Below, one piece after another: positions 1 through 6,659 of a DNA stretch of 33,698 bases. The notes beneath the pieces are model-generated. The model was not told the DNA's origin, did no database searches, and saw only the letters and a list, made by a program, of their open reading frames with translations. A program made the translations under genes and the position numbers. This DNA comes from an uncultured Bacilli bacterium (GTDB lineage Bacteria > Bacillota_I > Bacilli_A > RF39 > UBA660). The DNA is taken from positions 1 to 33,698 of the forward strand of contig CALVQS010000004.1 of NCBI GenBank assembly GCA_944358165.1, written 5' to 3'. The stretch's first letter is position 1. Every line of letters begins with the position of its first letter.

Positions 1-1529
1 GGATTATTTAAATCAATGGTATCTAAAATAAATACATAACGTTTATTATAAATTGGAATCCAACCAACACTATCACTCTTATTTTCTTCTACTTCATTAT
101 CACTATAGAAAGAATCAGTTGCAATCGTACAATTAGTTAAATCACTACCATTGGCATTACTACATTGATAGCTACCAATTTCCTCCGTTTTATCTTCATC
201 ACTATAAAAATATAATACTCCATCAAAATAACTAATATACTTATATTTTGCACTCATCTTACCATCTAATAAATCAATGGTTTCAGTTCGATCTTTTCCA
301 TCACGAGTAAAAGTAACATCCAAACTATCTTCATTAATCGTAATTTCATAAGCTCTTCTAGTTTCTATAAACTTTTTATCTTCACTATAGACATTTAAAG
401 GATTATAGTAGGTAGAATCAAGATCTACTGCTTCTATATTATATGGATTATTTTGATAATCACGAATATAAAGCAAATCACGATCAATTAATACTGCATA
501 TTCATCTAATAACTCAATATAATCATAAGCATCATCAAATATTAAATTACCATCATAATCATATACATAATATCCATTATTATCTACAACAATATATTTA
601 TTATTATAACTCCGAACTTCATAACGTAATCCACTACTTAAATTTTTACCATTTGTATCATAAATGTAATAGCGATCATTCGTCTTTACCACTAAATTAG
701 AACTACTATTTAATTGCCCAATATAATCATAAGAAAATTCGAAAACTTCTTCTACTCCCTCACTACCAATTTTTATAGCGCCATATCGATTATTATCATT
801 TCTTAAAATAACAAAATCACTATCACTAAAACCTTTAACTAGGGTATAATCTCCAACATTTTCTTGATCTTCAATATTATATAAGAAAACATTCTCACTT
901 TCACTATCTTCATTATCATAAACGAACACATAATTATTCTCATAAATAGCACTTGGTCTTTCAATCAAAGATTCATCTTCATAGACATTTTTCTCACCAT
1001 CAAAATTATCTTCATTGCTATAAGCTGGAACATAACACAAATCTTCTGATTTATGAACACACTCATAAGTACCAATTTCTTCTTCATCATTATTTAAAAA
1101 CACAAGTGTTCCATCACGATAGATATAATTATCTTTTTCAACAATTACTTCTGGCTCATCTGGTTCTACTGGTTTTTCTTCTGGTTTTCTTAAAGCAAAG
1201 AATAAAATGACTCCTACAATAATTAAAAGTAATAAAACAATACTAACAATAATAATGATTTTTTTCTTTTTAGAAAGATTACTCCACTTTTCTTTAAGAC
1301 TTTTCTTCGGTTTCTTTTCTTTTTTCTTTTCTAAAGGCTTAATTTGTTCTTCTCCTTCTTCTTCTTTTTGTGGTTCTACAGCATCATCCCCACTAAGTCC
1401 AAAGGTAAGATCATCCACCATATCTTCTTTACTAATTCCCTCACGATCAATATCATCAATCGGACTAGGTACCTCCATATCTGAAATATCAAACAAATCT
1501 CTAGTCTTTTCTAGATCATCATACTTCAT
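1..1529 (-). CDS. Membrane-anchored extracytoplasmic protein with WG-like repeats (C-terminus cut by window edge)
   Basis: The frame is open from an ATG at 1529 (AGGAG about 8 bases upstream) to the window edge, giving at least 509 residues. Residues 1-90 are acidic then lysine-rich and probably cytoplasmic. A single membrane helix spans about 91-112. The rest should lie outside the membrane. The middle part (about 225-330) has short repeats of the type RYGAIKIG, RYYIYDTNGK and GYYVYDYDG, resembling WG/KWG beta-repeats. A cysteine-containing module EIGTYEC...LC near residue 145 recurs as EIGSYQC...NC near residue 460, so the protein contains an internal duplication. No enzyme motif is visible. 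It is the last minus-strand gene at this edge, with its own promoter and preceded by the rpmF terminator. A role in the cell envelope is inference; the exact function is unknown. Confidence 0.75.
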   Translation of the reverse strand, partial: MKYDDLEKTRDLFDISDMEVPSPIDDIDREGISKEDMVDDLTFGLSGDDAVEPQKEEEGEEQIKPLEKKKEKKPKKSLKEKWSNLSKKKKIIIIVSIVLLLLIIVGVILFFALRKPEEKPVEPDEPEVIVEKDNYIYRDGTLVFLNNDEEEIGTYECVHKSEDLCYVPAYSNEDNFDGEKNVYEDESLIERPSAIYENNYVFVYDNEDSESENVFLYNIEDQENVGDYTLVKGFSDSDFVILRNDNNRYGAIKIGSEGVEEVFEFSYDYIGQLNSSSNLVVKTNDRYYIYDTNGKNLSSGLRYEVRSYNNKYIVVDNNGYYVYDYDGNLIFDDAYDYIELLDEYAVLIDRDLLYIRDYQNNPYNIEAVDLDSTYYNPLNVYSEDKKFIETRRAYEITINEDSLDVTFTRDGKDRTETIDLLDGKMSAKYKYISYFDGVLYFYSDEDKTEEIGSYQCSNANGSDLTNCTIATDSFYSDNEVEENKSDSVGWIPIYNKRYVFILDTIDLNN

Positions 1530-1555
1530 CTTAGACACTCCTTTATATTAAGAAC

Positions 1556-1584
1556 AGTATATCATATTTTTATGTATTTGACTA
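1556..1584 (-). promoter_or_regulatory. SigmaA-type promoter of the membrane-anchored WG-like gene
   Basis: On the minus strand TAGTCA (4 of 6 to TTGACA) is followed after 17 bases by TATACT. It lies about 30 bases upstream of the AGGAG and ATG of the gene starting at 1529, just past the rpmF terminator. Confidence 0.55.
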
Positions 1585-1599
1585 GAGTTTTAGAGCAAG

Positions 1600-1622
1600 A
1601 AAAAAAGTTAGCTAAACTAACT
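1600..1622 (-). terminator. Rho-independent terminator after rpmF
   Basis: The minus strand reads AGTTAG, loop TTTAG, CTAACT, then a run of T. The 6-bp stem overlaps the rpmF stop codon. Confidence 0.7.
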
Positions 1623-1812
1623 ATTCTGCATCATTTTTTTCAACTTGGATTACTTCTTTATTCTTATAGTAACCACATTTAGTACATGCACGATGAGGTC
1701 TAATTGTAGCCCCACACTTAGGACATGTTGTTAATGCTCCAACCTCTTTTTTTAAGTGAGTACGACGCATTCTTTTTTTAGTTTTACTTGTTCTTCTAAA
1801 AGGAACTGCCAT
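1621..1812 (-). CDS. rpmF: 50S ribosomal protein L32
   Basis: This 63-residue protein is the large-subunit ribosomal protein bL32. It begins [17 protein letters not shown], the family's standard N-terminus, and carries a zinc-ribbon of CPKC and CTKC (about residues 31-46), so it is the zinc-binding form of L32. The ATG at 1812 is chosen because GGAAGGAG stands 7 bases upstream and it yields the conserved N-terminus; longer frames only add 10 unrelated residues. The gene starts 4 bases after the yceD stop, and its ribosome binding site lies in the end of yceD. The yceD-rpmF operon is conserved across bacteria. A hairpin terminator follows directly. Confidence 0.97.
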   Translation of the reverse strand: MAVPFRRTSKTKKRMRRTHLKKEVGALTTCPKCGATIRPHRACTKCGYYKNKEVIQVEKNDAE

Positions 1813-1816
1813 GTTT

Positions 1817-2302
1817 TCACTCCTTCCTATCCAAAAGCTCACTCAATTTAGCAAGTCTCGGATCAATTTGTTCTTCTTTATTTTTATCTAGACCCAAACT
1901 CCAACCATCACCAGATAGGTGTGCATCTTCAGTCGCAGTAAATCTCATGGGTACTTCCAGAACAATATTTTCCCACAAAATCTTCATAATATCAAGTATA
2001 TTTTGAGATTTTTGATAATATTCTATGAAATTTTCATCATTTGTGTCTAGTTCTTCCTCAATTTTTGAAGTAAATGGATAGTCTACTGGTTCGGTTGTTA
2101 CACTATCAGGAAGCACCATGATTCCTGTAACCGTTAAATTTACAACCAACATAGATAAAGAATCTAAATAAATACGACCAGTAACATGTAAATCTTTTAA
2201 ATCAAGAATCCCTACACTCTTATAAAGTTCACTACTAATCGTAAAATCTTCATCATACTCTTTTACTTCCCCATTACTTAAAACTGCTAAATTAAGTTCC
2301 AT
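1817..2302 (-). CDS. yceD: YceD/YlbN family protein (DUF177)
   Basis: A 161-residue acidic protein of the DUF177 family, which is almost always encoded directly upstream of rpmF and is linked to 23S rRNA/large-subunit assembly in plants and bacteria; its exact biochemical role is unsettled. Recognition rests on the central motif around VTGRIYLDS, the segment on normal folding of [15 protein letters not shown], the C-terminal [18 protein letters not shown], and position. The ATG at 2302 is preceded by AGGTGGTGAT and is preferred over a start 16 codons upstream, which would be in the promoter. Its promoter overlaps the terminator of the upstream surface-protein gene. In Bacillus the divergent neighbour is ylbM (tmcAL); here that gene lies 2 kb away beyond two inserted genes. 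Confidence 0.88.
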   Translation of the reverse strand: MELNLAVLSNGEVKEYDEDFTISSELYKSVGILDLKDLHVTGRIYLDSLSMLVVNLTVTGIMVLPDSVTTEPVDYPFTSKIEEELDTNDENFIEYYQKSQNILDIMKILWENIVLEVPMRFTATEDAHLSGDGWSLGLDKNKEEQIDPRLAKLSELLDRKE

Positions 2303-2317
2303 AACATCACCACCTAA

Positions 2318-2346
2318 AGTATAGCCCAAACAAAGAAAAAAGACAA
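2318..2346 (-). promoter_or_regulatory. Promoter of yceD-rpmF, embedded in the upstream terminator
   Basis: On the minus strand TTGTCT is followed after exactly 17 bases by TATACT. The -35 box is part of the descending arm of the hairpin that ends the 2357-3580 gene, so terminator and promoter share DNA. Confidence 0.6.
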
Positions 2347-2359
2347 GCAAAACTTGTCA
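2331..2359 (-). terminator. Rho-independent terminator of the C-type-lectin-like gene
   Basis: Minus strand GACAAG, loop TTTTG, CTTGTC, then TTTTTTC. The arm begins inside the TGA stop codon. A hairpin just after a variable region is also a known feature of diversity-generating retroelement targets, so a second role cannot be excluded. Confidence 0.7.
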
Positions 2360-3580
2360 TGACATAGTCAAAGTATATGGACTCAAACTACTTCCATCTC
2401 CCCCAGAAATCGCGATATTAGATTTTAGATAGACAGATGGACGCACGGCACAGCTGCTGCTCGCGCTGCTGCCGAGGACATAGCCAGTGCGGCTCACGAA
2501 AAACACGTTGCTGCTCGTAGAAGAACGAGGAGTTAAAGTCCATTGAGTAGCACTACTATCATATAACCAGTCATTACTTTTACAATAACTATAACTGGAA
2601 CTATCCCAATTATAGAGTTCTTTTGCTAAACAAGACGAGCGATTTGTTGTACTTCCTCCACTTGTTGCATATCCATAATCACTTGGATACATTAATCCTA
2701 TTTTTCCTTCCCATGTTGTTGGTCTTCCACTATATACTGTTGTTCCTCTTTCTCTTTCATAAAACATACTTGCTGTTACACCATTGTTGGTGCTACTTCC
2801 TCCTAATTTCCATGTTACAGTCTCAATCATGTTATTTGTTGCACTGGTTATTCCTTTTCCACTTTCTAAATTAGTTCCACTTAAATAACTTCCATTCAAA
2901 CTTTTTTGTAGACTTGCTGTTGTCCAATCATTTAAAACTCCTGAATCCCATGCAATACCTCCAATACTTTTACTTCTTATTAATTTAACTAACTTTTCAC
3001 CACTCCTACCATGGGTATCTTCACTAAATACTCCAATAATTCTCCATAATTCACATGTATTGCTATTTGGATTATTATAATCATTACAATTAAAATATAC
3101 ATAATTATTTGGATCTACTCCTATATATCTTGCATTACCAGCTTCATCTAATACTACTTCATCTGATGTATTTACTAGGTCTGCTATGACGTCAGATGCT
3201 CCACTTGCTTTTTCAAAATCTAAATAACATTTGGTTCCTTTTGTTGTAAATGGAACTAGGTTTAATGTTTTAGTGGCGCTATCATAAGATAGTTGAATTG
3301 TTGTGTCTTCTTCTCCATCTACTGTACAATAACTAGTATCTAACAAATTATAATTACCATCTGGTATAGTATCACTAGGCTCTCCATCTACTGTAATTGC
3401 TATTATATTTATATCTGCCAAACTATAATTAATCGTCCCATTTACAAGAGGTATACTTTGTGTTACTCGGTACTTTGCTCTTGTAAAATTTAGTATTACT
3501 GCACTAATTATTAGTACTGCTACTACTCCTATTATAATATTTCTTTTTAAATGACTTTTCTTTAATGTTTCGAAATTCAT
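2357..3580 (-). CDS. Membrane-anchored C-type-lectin-like surface protein with GC-rich candidate variable region
   Basis: A 407-residue protein with a short basic N-terminus, one membrane helix (about residues 14-32) and a long extracytoplasmic part, following MNFETLKKSHLKRN. Residues 35-130 look like a small beta domain with Cys pairs. Residues about 150-405 carry spaced Trp, Cys and Gly motifs (NTCELWRIIGVF, MYPSDYGYATSG, SNDWLY, QWTLTPRSS, FFVSRTGYV, CAVRPSVYLKS, GGDGSSLSPYTL) typical of the C-type-lectin-like ligand-binding repeats of gut Firmicutes surface proteins. Codons 355-380 are about 63% GC and rich in NNC codons, unlike the rest of the gene. The start at 3580 has AAAGGATG upstream. 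It has a near-consensus promoter and sits opposite a tandem-HTH regulator gene. Function as a receptor or adhesin is inference. Confidence 0.75.
   Translation of the reverse strand: MNFETLKKSHLKRNIIIGVVAVLIISAVILNFTRAKYRVTQSIPLVNGTINYSLADINIIAITVDGEPSDTIPDGNYNLLDTSYCTVDGEEDTTIQLSYDSATKTLNLVPFTTKGTKCYLDFEKASGASDVIADLVNTSDEVVLDEAGNARYIGVDPNNYVYFNCNDYNNPNSNTCELWRIIGVFSEDTHGRSGEKLVKLIRSKSIGGIAWDSGVLNDWTTASLQKSLNGSYLSGTNLESGKGITSATNNMIETVTWKLGGSSTNNGVTASMFYERERGTTVYSGRPTTWEGKIGLMYPSDYGYATSGGSTTNRSSCLAKELYNWDSSSYSYCKSNDWLYDSSATQWTLTPRSSTSSNVFFVSRTGYVLGSSASSSCAVRPSVYLKSNIAISGGDGSSLSPYTLTMS
2441..2518 (-). other. GC-rich, NNC-codon-rich block: candidate hypervariable region (DGR-like)
   Basis: The 26 codons covering residues 355-380 have 49 G/C of 78 bases, in a gene that is otherwise strongly A/T-rich. 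Sixteen of the 26 codons end in C, with AGC used eight times plus GGC, CGC, CTC, GTC, GCC, TTC and AAC, while neighbouring serines are mainly AGT or TCT. That pattern is what adenine-directed mutagenesis of AAC codons in a template repeat would give. The block sits at the end of a C-type-lectin-like fold, just before VRPSVYLKS. No reverse transcriptase or template repeat is in this window, so the assignment is a hypothesis. Confidence 0.45.
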
Positions 3581-3599
3581 ACTAACATCCTTTCATGAT

Positions 3600-3662
3600 G
3601 CTAGGCTTCATTTTATTTACCATAAAAATAAATTATCATATCCTTATGATGAGTTTCCTAGC
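3600..3662 (-). promoter_or_regulatory. Structured 5' leader of the C-type-lectin-like gene
   Basis: The leader can fold as three helices: a closing stem GCTAGG/CCTAGC (3657-3662 with 3600-3605), an inner ATCAT/ATGAT hairpin (3634-3651), and TTTATTT/AAATAAA (3626-3632 with 3612-3618). I do not recognise a known riboswitch class. The inner hairpin may instead be a protein operator, since the same dyad occurs at the regulator gene. Confidence 0.35.
3634..3651. promoter_or_regulatory. Operator-like inverted repeat, copy 1
   Basis: TATCAT, six bases, ATGATG. It lies just downstream of the predicted start of transcription of the surface-protein gene. The same half sites with the same 6-base spacing occur at 3744-3761, on the regulator side. 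Confidence 0.45.
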
Positions 3663-3672
3663 TTATAGTTAA

Positions 3673-3701
3673 ATTATAAACTTGGGTATACTAAAAGTCA
3701 A
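3673..3701 (-). promoter_or_regulatory. Near-consensus sigmaA promoter of the C-type-lectin-like gene
   Basis: Minus strand TTGACT, 17 bases, TATAAT. The predicted start of transcription is near 3666, leaving a leader of about 85 bases. Confidence 0.8.
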
Positions 3702-3743
3702 GAAAAATATCAATATTATCCTAGTAAAATTTAAAATTAAATT

Positions 3744-3761
3744 TATCATGAGAAAATGATA
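3744..3761. promoter_or_regulatory. Operator-like inverted repeat, copy 2
   Basis: TATCAT, GAGAAA, ATGATA: a perfect 6-6-6 dyad directly before the regulator's start codon. Together with copy 1 it brackets the divergent promoter region, a common arrangement for a regulator controlling itself and its neighbour. Confidence 0.45.
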
Positions 3762-3773
3762 TCGGTGATTAAG

Positions 3774-4229
3774 GTGATTTATGGAGAAAGATTAAAAAAT
3801 TTAAGAGAAGAAAAAGAACTTACCCAAAAAGATATAGCAAAATTATTAGAAATACACTCTGCTACATATAGTCAATTTGAAAGAGAATCAAGTCTTATTC
3901 CTATAAAAAGATTAAATATTTTAGCAAACTTTTTTGATGTATCATTAGATTATTTATTTAATTTCACAAACAATCCAAAATATAATCATAGAAAAAAGGA
4001 ACTTAACTTAGAATTGTCAGGAACAAGATTAAAAGAAATCAGAAAAGAAAATAAAGTAACACAAGTAAAACTTGCAAGCTTTTTTAATACAACCCAATCC
4101 AATATTGTAGGCTATGAAAAAGGAAAATTTATTATAGCAACTCCCTACTTATATATGTTTTGCAAAAAATACAACATTTCTGCTGATTACCTCTTAGGTA
4201 AAATTGATTCACCAAAATATTTAAAATAA
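3774..4229 (+). CDS. Tandem Xre-type helix-turn-helix transcriptional regulator
   Basis: A 151-residue DNA-binding protein made of two Cro/C1-type HTH domains in a row: residues about 3-62 (GERLKNLREEKELTQKDIAK, then YSQFERE and SLDYLF) and 85-145 (GTRLKEIRKENKVTQVKLAS, then NIVGYEKGK and SADYLLGK). No other domain is present, so it should act as a repressor or activator that binds paired sites. I chose the GTG at 3774, giving MIYGERLK, because it has GGTGAT four bases upstream, exactly as in tmcAL; the ATG at 3756 lacks a binding site and lies in the inverted repeat. It is divergent from the surface-protein gene and probably controls it (inference from the two operator-like dyads). A weak AT-rich hairpin follows. 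Confidence 0.8.
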   Translation: MIYGERLKNLREEKELTQKDIAKLLEIHSATYSQFERESSLIPIKRLNILANFFDVSLDYLFNFTNNPKYNHRKKELNLELSGTRLKEIRKENKVTQVKLASFFNTTQSNIVGYEKGKFIIATPYLYMFCKKYNISADYLLGKIDSPKYLK

Positions 4230-4250
4230 TGTCTAGTATATTATTTTTTT
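4224..4250 (+). terminator. Weak rho-independent terminator after the HTH regulator
   Basis: AAATAAT, nine-base loop, ATTATTT, then a T run. The stem is all A/T, so termination may be partial and tmcAL may be read through. Confidence 0.4.
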
Positions 4251-4305
4251 TATTTTTAAATATTCAAATACTTAATTTTTTGATATACTTAAAAAGGTGA
4301 TAAAA

Positions 4306-5421
4306 TTGGAAGCAGTAGGAATTATTTGTGAATATAATCCATTACACAATGGACACATTCATCATATTAAAGAAGTAAAAAAACTTTTTCCAGGAAAATC
4401 TATTATTTTAGTATTAAATGGATATTTCCTAGAACGTGGAGAAATTAGTATATTATCAAAAGAAAATAAAACCAAATTAGCTTTAATTTATGGTGTTGAT
4501 TTAGTTGTAGAACTCCCCTTTATTTTTGGTTCTCAAAGTGCTGATATTTTTGCAGATGCTGCAATTAAAGTATTAGGATATCTTGGCTGTTCTTATCTTG
4601 TTTTTGGAAGTGAATCAAATAATATAGAAGCTCTCCTAAAAGTAGCAGAAATTCAAAATGATCCAAAATATAATGAAAAAGTAAAAGAATTATTAAAAAC
4701 AGGAATGAATTATCCTACTGCTTTATCAAAAGCTTTAAACATGGATATTGATGTTTTTAATCCCAATGACTTACTTGGAATATCTTATATAAAAGCAATA
4801 AAGAAAAACAACTTAAAACTAAAACCCGTAACAATCAAAAGAACCAGTAGCTACCATAACCTAGAAGAAGATGAAAATATCATTAGTGCAAGTAATATTA
4901 GAAATAGATTAAAACAAGGATATGATATTTCTAATTATGTACCAAGAAAAACATTAAAGTTAATTGAAAATATTTCTTTAAATGATTTATTTCCTTTTAT
5001 TAAATATAAAATTTTAACAGACATGGATTTAAGTAAATATTTAACAGTAGATGAAGGAATTGAAAATCGCTTAAAAGAAAAAATAACAGATTCAAATAAT
5101 ATAGAAGAACTAATATTAAATATTAAAACCAAAAGATACACTTATAACAAAATTAGTAGAATGCTAGTCCATATTTTAACAAGCTTACCCAAAGAAATAA
5201 ACAAACTAGCTTCGATTGAATATATTAAAATATTAGGCTTTAACAAAAAAGGAAGAGAATATCTTCATAACTTAAAAGAAGATTTAGAAATATCTTTAAT
5301 CCCAATTCCTAATTCTTTACAATATAAATATGAACTAATCGCTGCTCAAGTTTACAGTTTAATAAGCAAAAATAAAATACTAGCCTACGAAAAAAGCAAT
5401 AAGCCAATCTTTTTTGAATAG
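4306..5421 (+). CDS. tmcAL: tRNA(Met) cytidine acetate ligase
   Basis: A 371-residue protein of the TmcAL (YlbM) family, which uses ATP and acetate to make acetyl-AMP and acetylates C34 of elongator tRNA-Met. The N-terminal nucleotidyltransferase fold is clear: MEAVGIICEYNPLHNGHIHH contains the HxGH-type ATP motif, followed by the conserved LNGYFLERGEISILSKENK. It is slightly shorter than the usual 390-410 residues. The start is a TTG at 4306 with GGTGAT four bases upstream; the in-frame GTG upstream is part of that binding site. The last codons (KSNKPIFFE, stop) and the hairpin after them form one copy of a 44-bp direct repeat whose other copy follows the AAA/TOPRIM-like cassette. In Bacillus this gene is divergent from ylbN-rpmF. 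Confidence 0.92.
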   Translation: MEAVGIICEYNPLHNGHIHHIKEVKKLFPGKSIILVLNGYFLERGEISILSKENKTKLALIYGVDLVVELPFIFGSQSADIFADAAIKVLGYLGCSYLVFGSESNNIEALLKVAEIQNDPKYNEKVKELLKTGMNYPTALSKALNMDIDVFNPNDLLGISYIKAIKKNNLKLKPVTIKRTSSYHNLEEDENIISASNIRNRLKQGYDISNYVPRKTLKLIENISLNDLFPFIKYKILTDMDLSKYLTVDEGIENRLKEKITDSNNIEELILNIKTKRYTYNKISRMLVHILTSLPKEINKLASIEYIKILGFNKKGREYLHNLKEDLEISLIPIPNSLQYKYELIAAQVYSLISKNKILAYEKSNKPIFFE

Positions 5422-5433
5422 TTTATTGCTTTT
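5390..5433 (+). repeat. 44-bp direct repeat, left copy (tmcAL 3' end plus terminator)
   Basis: It matches 7180-7223 at 43 of 44 positions; the one difference, AAG to AAA, is synonymous in tmcAL. It contains the last nine codons and stop of tmcAL and the hairpin AAAAAAGCAATAA / TTATTGCTTTTTT (right arm to 5435), which serves as its terminator. The pair brackets the AAA/TOPRIM-like genes like attL/attR or a target duplication. Confidence 0.85.
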
Positions 5434-5435
5434 TT
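5390..5435 (+). terminator. Terminator of tmcAL
   Basis: A 13-bp perfect stem (5390-5402 with 5423-5435) whose loop holds the stop codon; the T run is part of the right arm. Confidence 0.65.
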
Positions 5436-5488
5436 ATGAATATTTTAAATATTTTTTTCATAAATTAAGACTGAAATTATCATTTTGT

Positions 5489-5517
5489 TTGAATTTTAAC
5501 ACTTTTTTTGTTATAAT
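5489..5517 (+). promoter_or_regulatory. Promoter of the AAA/TOPRIM-like cassette
   Basis: TTGAAT, 17 bases, TATAAT. Transcription should start near 5524, leaving a leader of only about 17 bases with no recognisable Shine-Dalgarno sequence. Confidence 0.75.
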
Positions 5518-5540
5518 TTATATAAAGAAAAATATTTAAT

Positions 5541-6659
5541 ATGAAATTACTAAAAGTTAAAATAAATAATTATAAATTATGTGAAGAAAACTTTAATATT
5601 TCTTTAACACCCTTAGCTAACAAAAGCAAAGAAGATAAAGAATATGAATTAAGTGAAATAGATGAAAATTTATATATCTATAACACTTTAGGAATTGTTG
5701 GAAAAAATGCTTCTGGAAAAACAACAAGCATTGAAGTTCTTTTAATAGCGTACGATATTTTATCAAACTTTAAAATCAAAAATACTCTAGAATATTTAAA
5801 CAATTCGAACAATTTAAAAATAGAATTTTTCTTTTATCATGATGGATACTTATACTTTTATAAAACAGATTTAAATTATCAAAAAGAAAATGATTATGTT
5901 TTATTTCAAAATGAAGAACTATATAAAACAAAATATTACAAAAGTTATGCAAGCGAATTATATAACTTAGACAAATATGAAAAAATAAACATAAACAAAG
6001 AGCTACCAAATGATACATCAATCCTCTATTATATCTTAAAAGAAATTAAAACAAGATGTTTTTCATACAATTATAAAATAGAAAATATTATAATTTTAGA
6101 TGAAATAATAGAATTATATAACTCTTACAACCCTATTATTTTAAATGATATTATTGAATTATTAGATAGTAATATTAAAAATATCAAAATGGAAAACAAA
6201 AATAAATTTATCATTACTTATAAAAAAAATAAAAAAGAAGAAAAAAACAAAAAAGAATTGTATAATATTTTATCAAGTGGAACCATTAAAGGTCTATATT
6301 TATATTTAGATGTACTAATCTCTCTTAAACATGGAGTAGATTTAGTAATTGATGAAATTGAAATTCATTTTCATAAAACATTAGTAGAAAATATCATAAA
6401 TTTATACAAAGATAAAAGAATCAACAAAAAGAATGCCACTTTAATATTTAGTACCCACTATTGCGAGTTACTAGATTTATTTAATCGTTACGATAATATT
6501 TATATTACAACAAATGAAGAAAAAATAAAAATTACAAATGCATACACCTATAACATTAGAAACGAATTATCAAAAAGCAAAAGATTTTATGACAACACTT
6601 TTAATACAGCTGTAAATTATGAGTCTTTAATGAAAGTTAAAAAGCATTTATTAAAATGA
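5541..6659 (+). CDS. AAA/ABC-type ATPase of a two-gene putative defence cassette
   Basis: A 372-residue AAA_15/AAA_21-type ATPase, the SMC/ABC-like class found in OLD, RloA, AbiL and PARIS systems. It shows a Walker A motif (VGKNASGKTTS, about residue 54), an ABC-signature-like LSSGTIKG (near 248), a Walker B with catalytic acid (DLVIDEIEIHFH, near 270) and a switch histidine (FSTHYCELL, near 300). It should be cytoplasmic and couple nucleotide state to its partner, whose ATG overlaps its TGA stop. Codon use is extremely A/T, with K, N, I and Y dominating. The ATG at 5541 lacks a Shine-Dalgarno site but is the only plausible start downstream of the promoter. Both genes lie inside the 44-bp direct repeats. 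A defence role is inferred from family and context. Confidence 0.75.
   Translation: MKLLKVKINNYKLCEENFNISLTPLANKSKEDKEYELSEIDENLYIYNTLGIVGKNASGKTTSIEVLLIAYDILSNFKIKNTLEYLNNSNNLKIEFFFYHDGYLYFYKTDLNYQKENDYVLFQNEELYKTKYYKSYASELYNLDKYEKININKELPNDTSILYYILKEIKTRCFSYNYKIENIIILDEIIELYNSYNPIILNDIIELLDSNIKNIKMENKNKFIITYKKNKKEEKNKKELYNILSSGTIKGLYLYLDVLISLKHGVDLVIDEIEIHFHKTLVENIINLYKDKRINKKNATLIFSTHYCELLDLFNRYDNIYITTNEEKIKITNAYTYNIRNELSKSKRFYDNTFNTAVNYESLMKVKKHLLK

Noticed and set aside
443-1551. Several plus-strand open frames rich in H, Y and L, or in S and F
   Set aside because: All are complementary to the continuous minus-strand reading frame from 1529 to the edge, which has normal codon use and a ribosome binding site.
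1587-1596. GTTTTAGAGC, identical to the start of type II-A CRISPR repeats
   Set aside because: It occurs once, with no repeat-spacer array, no cas genes and no anti-repeat; chance in A/T-rich DNA.
2357-4229. A complete diversity-generating retroelement in this window
   Set aside because: No reverse transcriptase, accessory gene or template repeat could be found on either strand, so only a remote target is proposed.
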